A program made the translations under genes and the position numbers. This document shows, piece by piece, positions 58,387 to 64,000 of a stretch of 64,000 nt of DNA. Numbering within the stretch: position 1 is the first letter of the stretch; each line of letters opens with the position of its first letter. The notes under the pieces were generated by a model that worked only from the letters and a program-made list of their open reading frames with translations, was not told where the DNA came from and ran no database searches. Source of the stretch: Janthinobacterium sp051380875 (GTDB taxonomy: Bacteria > Pseudomonadota > Gammaproteobacteria > Burkholderiales > Burkholderiaceae_D); the NCBI RefSeq assembly GCF_051380875.1, contig NZ_JBNYXW010000008.1, positions 219,857 through 283,856 on the forward strand, in the 5' to 3' direction.

Positions 58387-59976
58387 TCAGTCATACAAGT
58401 GCAACAGCACTTGCACGGCGACAATCTTGACGATGGTCATGCTGGGGAAAATCATGGCGTAGCCCAAATTGGGCCGATCAGACTTGGCCAAGCGGTTGGC
58501 GAACACCAGCACGGCCGGGTTGCCTGTGGCACCGGCAGCGATACCCAGCAACTCGGGAAACGGCAGGCGCAGGAAAACCTTGCCCAAAATCACCACCAGC
58601 GCCACCACCACCAGCACCGTGACCGCGCCCAGCGCCAGCATGGGCAAGCCATCGGCGCCCACTTGCTGCACGAACGGCAAGCCGGACGCCATGCCGACGG
58701 AAGCGAGGAAAATCGTCAAGCCATAGTTGCGCATGACCAGGTTGGCCGACAGCGGCAAGCGCCAGCTGACCTTGCCGATGCGGCCCAGACGGCCCAGGAT
58801 CAGCGCCATCACCAGCGGGCCGCCGGCCAGGCCCAGGCTGAACGAGCCGATCCACGGCAAGGGTATCGGTACCAGGCCCAGCAGCACGCCCAGCACCATG
58901 CCCATGCCCAGCGAGACATAGCTGAACTCGGCCGTGGCCGTGATGGAATTGCCGAACAGCTTGCGCACATCGGCCGTGTGTTTCGCCGGTGCAATGGCCA
59001 TCACCCGGTCGCCAAACTCCAGCGTCAAATATGGGTGGGGCAAGATCATGGCGTCGCCACGGCGAATAAACGCGATTTGCAGGGGGAAGTCTTTCGACAG
59101 GTTCAGTTCGCCCAGCGGCACGCCGACGATTTCCGCGTCCGACACGAATACTTCGTTGCCGTCGAAATCGCTGCGGTCCTTCATCAAACGGCCCGGGTCC
59201 AGGTGACCCAGCGCCGTGCGCGCCGCTTCCACGCCTTCGAGCGTGCCCGACACCATCAAGGCATCGCCCACGCCGATCACCATGGAGGGATCGGGCAAGC
59301 GGTTCTGGTGGCCCTGGCGCACGCCGATCACTTGCACGCCCGCCAGCGGGCCGTTGGCCAGTTCCGACAGGGCGGCGCCCGCCAGTTTCGCTGTATCGAT
59401 GGTAATTTCAGAAACAATGATGGGTGCGGGCGGCGGCGTCAGCACGGGTTTTAGTATGCGCCCAGCCAGGTACAGGCCCAGCATGGGGCCCACCACGCCA
59501 AACGGATACGCCACGGCGTAGCCGACGGCCGCGTCGCCATTGCCGTGCGATGCTTCCAGCGCCGCCTGCAAGGCCGCCGTGCTGGTCATGGCGCCGGCAA
59601 ACACGCCGCTGGCCATGCGCAGGGAAATGTCGATCCACTGCCCGCCCCAGACAGACACAGCCAGGCCGCCCATGACGGCGACGAAGGCGATCAGATTGTG
59701 TTTCTGCCCCGCACCGCGCAAGCCGGCGAAAAACTGCACGCCGTACTGCACGCCGATGCCATACAGGAATAGCAGCAAACCGATGGAACCGACCATCGGC
59801 GGCGGCACGGAGCCAGGGGCAAACGCCCCCAGCGCCAGCCCGGCGAACAGCACGCCGCCCACGCCCAGCGAAAAACCGAACACGCTGATGCGTCCCACGG
59901 CATAACCGGCGCCGATGACGAGGAACAGGGCCAGGATCGGCGAGGACTCCAGGGTATGGCGAAACAGTTCAATCAT
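58387..59976 (-). CDS. AspT/YidE-family transporter with two RCK_C (TrkA-C) domains
   Basis: A 529-residue inner-membrane protein. Two AspT/YidE/YbjL transmembrane duplications (about 1-165 and 380-529) flank a cytoplasmic part with two TrkA-C regulatory domains (about 200-370). The characteristic stretch GVFAGAMTSTAALQAAL and its counterpart GIAAGATGNPAVLVF are present. The best-known member, AspT, exchanges aspartate for alanine, but this subfamily is mostly uncharacterised. ATG 59976 begins MIELFRHTLESS; the frame to 60159 is read-through of the 5' region. Convergent with the LysR gene. Confidence 0.87.
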   Translation of the reverse strand: MIELFRHTLESSPILALFLVIGAGYAVGRISVFGFSLGVGGVLFAGLALGAFAPGSVPPPMVGSIGLLLFLYGIGVQYGVQFFAGLRGAGQKHNLIAFVAVMGGLAVSVWGGQWIDISLRMASGVFAGAMTSTAALQAALEASHGNGDAAVGYAVAYPFGVVGPMLGLYLAGRILKPVLTPPPAPIIVSEITIDTAKLAGAALSELANGPLAGVQVIGVRQGHQNRLPDPSMVIGVGDALMVSGTLEGVEAARTALGHLDPGRLMKDRSDFDGNEVFVSDAEIVGVPLGELNLSKDFPLQIAFIRRGDAMILPHPYLTLEFGDRVMAIAPAKHTADVRKLFGNSITATAEFSYVSLGMGMVLGVLLGLVPIPLPWIGSFSLGLAGGPLVMALILGRLGRIGKVSWRLPLSANLVMRNYGLTIFLASVGMASGLPFVQQVGADGLPMLALGAVTVLVVVALVVILGKVFLRLPFPELLGIAAGATGNPAVLVFANRLAKSDRPNLGYAMIFPSMTIVKIVAVQVLLHLYD

Positions 59977-60080
59977 CAGGGCAACCTCATTCGGGAGAAG
60001 GCCCAGTTTAGCATGCACAAAAGCAAGACGATGCCTGGATGACAAGCAAGCGTGCGGGGTATGGCATGCTAAAAACCGAG

Positions 60081-60218
60081 CAAAAAAAAGCCCGCTACGG
60101 GAGCGGGCTGAATCTAATTCCTGTGAGGAAGTAGAGGAGACAGATGCATGATGCCGCATCGCAGCATAACAATCTAATTGTATGTTGTGATGATAGAAAT
60201 ATGTTTCATCTATATCTG
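60081..60218 (-). ncRNA. Candidate small RNA / repeated terminator element, copy 1
   Basis: A 138-bp sequence that matches 63558-63695 at about 119 of 138 positions by hand count. On the minus strand it ends in AGCCCGCTCCCGTAGCGGGCT followed by eight T, a textbook intrinsic terminator. Before that lies a CU-rich TCTCCTCTA block that could pair with ribosome-binding sites. It lies 22 bp past the metE stop in the same direction, so it may be a 3'UTR-derived RNA or the metE terminator as well as an independent gene. Confidence 0.55.
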
Positions 60219-60240
60219 CCTCCCCTGCCCCTGCCTGACC

Positions 60241-62538
60241 TTATGCCAGCGTCTCGCCGCGCAGGGTTTTGGCCGCCGCCACCATGTTGGCCAGCGCAGG
60301 AATCACTTCTTTCCAGCCACGCGTCTTCAAGCCGCAATCGGGGTTGACCCACAGGCGCTGCGCGGGAATGCGCTCGGCCGCCTTGCGCATCAGTTTCACC
60401 ATTTGTTCCTGGCCAGGAATGTTGGGCGAATGGATATCGTAGACGCCAGGGCCGATTTCGTTCGGATATTTGAAGTCGTCGAAGGCGTCCAGCAATTCCA
60501 TGTCGGAACGCGAGGTTTCGATCGTAATGACGTCAGCATCCATGTCGGCGATCTGCGCGATGATGTCGTTGAACTCCGAATAGCACATGTGCGTGTGGAT
60601 TTGCGTCTCGTCGGCCACGCCATTGGCCGTGATACGGAACGATTCCACGGCCCAGCGCAGGTAGTCGGCCCATTGCGACTTGCGCAGCGGCAAGCCTTCG
60701 CGCAGCGCCGCTTCGTCGATCTGGATCACGCGGATGCCGGCCTGTTCCAGGTCCTGCACTTCGGCGCGGATGGCCAGCGCCAGCTGGTAGCACGACACGG
60801 AGCGTGGCTGGTCGTCGCGCACGAACGACCAGTTCAGGATGGTGACGGGGCCCGTCAGCATGCCTTTCATCGGCTTGTCCGTCAGCGACTGGGCATAGGT
60901 GCTCCACTCGACCGTCATGGCGCGCGGGCGGCTGATGTCGCCGAACAAAATGGGCGGCTTGACGCAGCGCGAACCGTACGATTGCACCCAGCCAAACTGG
61001 CTGAAGGCGTAGCCATCGAGCTGTTCGCCGAAATATTCCACCATGTCATTGCGTTCCGCTTCGCCGTGCACGAACACGTCCAGGCCCAGCGTTTCCTGTT
61101 CCTTCACGCAATGGGCGATTTCCGCCTGCATCAGCTTTTTATAGCGCGCTGCGTCCAGCTGGCCGCTGCGGAACTGGCTGCGCGCCTGGCGGATTTCCAC
61201 CGTTTGCGGGAACGAGCCGATGGTCGTCGTCGGATACAGCGGCAGCTTGAGCAGCGCAGCTTGCTTGGCGGCACGCTCGGCATAGCCGCTGGCGCGCTGG
61301 CCCAGGCTGGCGTCGATGCGGGCCACGGCCGCTTTCACGTCGGGATTATGCACGCGCGGCGACTGGCGGCGCGCCTCGACGGCGGCGTGATTGGCGTCCA
61401 GCGCCGCTTGCACGGAGGCGCGGCCCTGGTTCAGCGCGCCAGCGATAGTTTGCACTTCATCCAGTTTCTGACGCGCAAAAGCCAGCCAGGACTTGATATC
61501 GGCGTCCAGTTTTTGCTCGCTGTTCAAGTCGACGGGCACGTGCAGCAAGGAACACGACGGCGCAATCCACAGCCGCGATTGCAGGCTCGCGTGTACGGGT
61601 TCGAGCCACTCCAGCACTGCCGTCAGGTCCGTCTTCCAGATATTGCGGCCGTTCACCACGCCCAGGGACAGCACGCTGGCCGCTGGCAATTGCGCAATGA
61701 CTTGCCCCACTTCATCGCGGGCATTGACCGCATCGAGATGCAAGCCTTGCACGGGCAGCTTGCAGGCCAGCGCCAGGTTGCCTTGCAGCTTGCCGAAATA
61801 CGTGGCCAGCAGCAATTTGACGTTATTGAGTTTATTGACTTTACTCAAGGCAGCGTAGGCGGTGACCAGCGCTTGCTGCCAGGCGCTGTCGAGTTCGGTC
61901 ACCAGGATCGGCTCGTCGATCTGCACCCACTCCACGCCCTGGTCGGCCAGTTCCTGCAGCAGTTGCACGTAGACGGGCAGCAAGCCTTGCAGCAGCGCCA
62001 GCTTGTCGGAATCGTCCTTGGCCTTGCCCAACCACAAGTAAGTGACAGGGCCGATCAGCACGGGCTTGGCTTTCACGCCCAACTGGCGCGCTTGCGCCAG
62101 TTGCTGCAACAGACGCGAGCTGTCGAGCTTGAATTGCGTGTCGGCCGCAAATTCCGGCACGATATAGTGATAGTTGGTGTCGAACCACTTGGTCATTTCG
62201 CCGGCGTGGACGCAGCTGCAATCGCTGTCGCTGGCCGAGCGGCCACGGGCGACGCGGAAATAATTGTCCAGCGCCGCGCCACCCAGGCCGCGCACGCGCT
62301 GCGGCAGGTTGCCCAGCGTAAAACTCAGGTCCAGCACCTGGTCGTAGAAGGAAAAGTCTCCGACGGGCACCAGGTCCAGCGCGGCCTGGTCTTGCCAGTG
62401 GCGCTGGCGCAATTCGGCGCCGTGGCCTTCCAGCGCTGCCAGCGGGCTGTTGCCCTTCCAGTACTCTTCCAGGGCGAATTTCAGTTCGCGTTTGGCGCCG
62501 ATGCGCGGGTAGCCCAGATTGTGTGTAGTGATGGTCAT
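60241..62538 (-). CDS. metE: Cobalamin-independent methionine synthase MetE
   Basis: A 765-residue enzyme that transfers a methyl group from 5-methyltetrahydropteroyltri-L-glutamate to homocysteine in the final step of methionine synthesis. Both barrels are present: the N-terminal one starts NLGYPRIGAKRELK, and the catalytic C-terminal one has zinc ligands in THMCYSEF (His, Cys) and NPDCGLKTR (Cys). Family length is normal. AAGGAGG precedes ATG 62538. It is divergent from metR, which activates metE with homocysteine as co-inducer in E. coli. Confidence 0.95.
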   Translation of the reverse strand: MTITTHNLGYPRIGAKRELKFALEEYWKGNSPLAALEGHGAELRQRHWQDQAALDLVPVGDFSFYDQVLDLSFTLGNLPQRVRGLGGAALDNYFRVARGRSASDSDCSCVHAGEMTKWFDTNYHYIVPEFAADTQFKLDSSRLLQQLAQARQLGVKAKPVLIGPVTYLWLGKAKDDSDKLALLQGLLPVYVQLLQELADQGVEWVQIDEPILVTELDSAWQQALVTAYAALSKVNKLNNVKLLLATYFGKLQGNLALACKLPVQGLHLDAVNARDEVGQVIAQLPAASVLSLGVVNGRNIWKTDLTAVLEWLEPVHASLQSRLWIAPSCSLLHVPVDLNSEQKLDADIKSWLAFARQKLDEVQTIAGALNQGRASVQAALDANHAAVEARRQSPRVHNPDVKAAVARIDASLGQRASGYAERAAKQAALLKLPLYPTTTIGSFPQTVEIRQARSQFRSGQLDAARYKKLMQAEIAHCVKEQETLGLDVFVHGEAERNDMVEYFGEQLDGYAFSQFGWVQSYGSRCVKPPILFGDISRPRAMTVEWSTYAQSLTDKPMKGMLTGPVTILNWSFVRDDQPRSVSCYQLALAIRAEVQDLEQAGIRVIQIDEAALREGLPLRKSQWADYLRWAVESFRITANGVADETQIHTHMCYSEFNDIIAQIADMDADVITIETSRSDMELLDAFDDFKYPNEIGPGVYDIHSPNIPGQEQMVKLMRKAAERIPAQRLWVNPDCGLKTRGWKEVIPALANMVAAAKTLRGETLA

Positions 62539-62639
62539 ACGCTGCCTCCTTGTTAAGTATGGCCACATCATAGTGACTTCCACCCATAAAAAATAATGGT
62601 AAAATTTGATGTATCCATTATTAATATTCATGTGAACTC
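62539..62639. promoter_or_regulatory. metE-metR divergent control region
   Basis: The 101-bp gap is A+T-rich and should hold both promoters and the MetR sites. A TTCATGTGAA palindrome (62627-62636) overlaps the metR leader just before its ATG. It is not the classical TGAA-N5-TTCA spacing, so the exact operator is unclear. Confidence 0.55.
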
Positions 62640-63536
62640 ATGCTCGAACGTATCCACCTGGCCGTATTGCGCGAAGTCGACCGCCTGGGCTCGCTGACGG
62701 CGGCCGCCGAAGCCCTGTTCCTGACGCAACCCGCGCTCAGCCATACAGTCAAGAAGCTGGAGCAGCAAATGGGCACGGCCGTGTGGCTGCGCGAGGGGCG
62801 CAGGCTGCGGCTGACGCAAGCGGGGCAATTTCTGCTGTCGGTGGCGAACCGCGTGCTGCCCCAGCTGGAAAATGCAGAAAGCGTACTGGAGCAGTACCGC
62901 GATGGTCAGCGCGGCGTGCTGCGCATCGGCATGGAGTGCCACCCTTGCTACCAGTGGCTGCTGCGCATCGTCTCTGGCTATCTTGGGCGCTGGCCCGACG
63001 TGGATGTGGACGTGAAGCAAAAATTCCAGTTTGGCGGCATCGGCGCCCTGATCAATTACGAGATCGACATGCTGGTCACGCCCGACCCGCTGCCGCGCCC
63101 GGCCCTGCATTTCGAGCCGGTATTTGCCTACGAGCAAGTGCTGGTGGTCAACAGCCAGCACCGGCTGGCGGGACAGGAAGCCATTACGGCGGAGCAACTG
63201 GCCGAGGAAACGCTGATCACCTATCCCGTGCCCGTCGAGCGCCTGGATATTTATAATCAATTCCTGCTGCCGGCGCGCTGCCTGCCACGCAAGCACAAGA
63301 CCATCGAGACGACGGACATCATGCTGCAAATGGTGGCCAGCGGGCGCGGCGTCACGGCCCTGCCGAAATGGCTGGTGACTGATTACGCGCCGCACTTGCA
63401 GCTGCGCACCTTGCGCCTGGGCACGGACGGCATCCAGAAACACATCTACCTGGGCGTGCGCGAGACAGACCGCGGCATTGACTACCAGCAATCATTTATT
63501 GAAATGGCCCGTCAGGCGGACCGCTATCCCTTGTGA
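62640..63536 (+). CDS. metR: LysR-family regulator MetR
   Basis: A 298-residue LysR protein. The winged helix includes LGSLTAAAEALFLTQPALSH; the effector domain opens with RIGMECHPCYQWLLRIV, a stretch typical of MetR. Divergence from metE confirms the name. MetR activates metE (and related genes) when homocysteine accumulates. The stop lies 21 bp before the second small-RNA-like repeat on the opposite strand. Confidence 0.93.
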   Translation: MLERIHLAVLREVDRLGSLTAAAEALFLTQPALSHTVKKLEQQMGTAVWLREGRRLRLTQAGQFLLSVANRVLPQLENAESVLEQYRDGQRGVLRIGMECHPCYQWLLRIVSGYLGRWPDVDVDVKQKFQFGGIGALINYEIDMLVTPDPLPRPALHFEPVFAYEQVLVVNSQHRLAGQEAITAEQLAEETLITYPVPVERLDIYNQFLLPARCLPRKHKTIETTDIMLQMVASGRGVTALPKWLVTDYAPHLQLRTLRLGTDGIQKHIYLGVRETDRGIDYQQSFIEMARQADRYPL

Positions 63537-63557
63537 TCACAGTACGGCAGGGCAGGG

Positions 63558-63695
63558 CAAAAAAAAGCCCGCTACGGGAGCGGGCTGAATCTATTTCCTT
63601 GGAGGAGATAGAGGAGACAAGACCATGATGCCGCGTTGCAGCATATCAATCCAATTGTATGTTGTGATGATGGAGATAGGAATTATCTATATCTG
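63558..63695 (-). ncRNA. Candidate small RNA / repeated terminator element, copy 2
   Basis: Second copy of the element at 60081, same orientation and exactly the same length. The terminator hairpin and eight-T tail are identical; the CU-rich block is TCTCCTCTATCTCCTCC here. Unlike copy 1 it has no coding gene upstream on its strand within view, and it faces metR, so a stand-alone small RNA gene is the simplest reading. Conserved CATCATCACAACATACAATT may be promoter (TACAAT as -10). Confidence 0.55.
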
Positions 63696-64000
63696 AGAGA
63701 AAAGGCGTAAAAAGCGCCTGCGCCGGCGACGCTCAGTCAAAGCATCTGCGAATATGGTACCGCGCAGCGGTCACTGCTTAAACGGGCGACGTCGAACAAA
63801 ATGCAAAGCGCTGCCGATGCATGCGCAGATAATACTTCTGTTCTTCCTTCAACATCATGCGCAGCGGCGCAGGCAAGCCGATGTGGTGAGCGACAATTAT
63901 CTTGGCCGGTAGACGACAACTATCTTGGCCGGTTTATCACCTGAAACCGGTCCGGTGCGGAAGCGAGGTTTACAGTTGTTTCATTCAGCATGGAGCTGGG
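63696..64000. other. Gene-free end of window, possible edge of an insertion sequence
   Basis: No convincing coding region is visible. On the minus strand a short open piece reads LRMMLKEEQKYYLRMHRQR and may be a gene remnant. The last 110 bases hold the tandem repeat described separately, and an ATG near 63990 may open a gene beyond the window. Confidence 0.4.
63891..63933. repeat. Tandem 20-mer, CGACAA(T/C)TATCTTGGCCGGT
   Basis: The two copies (63891-63910 and 63914-63933) differ at one base and are 23 bp apart. Multiple short direct repeats of this kind are typical of IS21-type ends, where the transposase binds, but the element itself would lie beyond base 64000. Confidence 0.5.

Noticed and set aside
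60178..62556. 792-codon open frame antisense to metE
   Set aside because: Same reason: metE is unmistakable on the other strand and the antisense product has no recognisable pattern.
1..64000. CRISPR arrays, tRNA or rRNA genes
   Set aside because: No regularly spaced repeats, cloverleaf or conserved rRNA stretches were seen on reading both strands.

Overview
The window looks like a chromosomal segment of a high-GC betaproteobacterium, most likely Oxalobacteraceae of the Janthinobacterium/Massilia/Duganella type. This is inferred from the gene set (PhaC/PhaR class I polyhydroxybutyrate genes, a betaproteobacterial-type MSHA pilus locus, an OsmC-YcaO fusion) and from codon usage; no rRNA marker is present. 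I found no rRNA, tRNA or CRISPR array.

Left part (1-6425) is ordinary housekeeping: phaR (5' end only), phaC, a small membrane protein, pgeF, rluD, bamD, yaaA and a PIN-domain gene. From 6449 to about 18284 there is an IS-rich, partly A+T-richer accessory island. In order it holds an IS4-family element, a Thoeris-type antiphage module (ThsA-like SIR2-SLOG protein plus two different TIR proteins), a 5'-truncated IS3 element, a three-gene exported operon (unknown secreted protein, TAT-type polyphenol oxidase/tyrosinase, trypsin-like protease), a complete IS3 element, and an intact aminotransferase. The island abuts a 5'-deleted copy of a homologous aminotransferase, so the resident gene appears to have been broken and replaced.

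The centre (18868-50911) holds a degenerate HD-GYP gene, an OsmC-YcaO gene and two pilus-type machines encoded back to back. On the minus strand is a near-complete MSHA locus (E G F A C D O P, then I1 I2 J K L M N). On the plus strand, starting from the same 206-bp intergenic region, is a second, tightly coupled 13-gene locus. It has a secretin, an MshE-like ATPase, an MshG-like platform protein, a GspL-like PilM/PilN fusion, PilO- and PilP-like proteins, two paralogous pseudopilins, a separate major-type pilin, an ExeA-like ATPase with a SPOR-like tail, and a TPR protein. A complete ABC transporter is built in: the ATPase is the first gene, and the permease plus an accessory protein are near the end. 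This hybrid locus is my best candidate for a little-described system.

The right part (51032-64000) holds a YgiW-like periplasmic protein, a truncated sensor remnant, an acyl-CoA dehydrogenase/MaoC gene cluster, a LysR-MFS-carboxymuconolactone decarboxylase group, an AspT/YidE-type transporter and the divergent metE/metR pair. Two 138-bp direct repeats bracket metE-metR. Read on the minus strand, each ends in an identical intrinsic terminator and carries a CU-rich block, so they look like a paralogous small-RNA pair. The last 110 bases contain a tandem 20-mer that may be the end of another insertion sequence.
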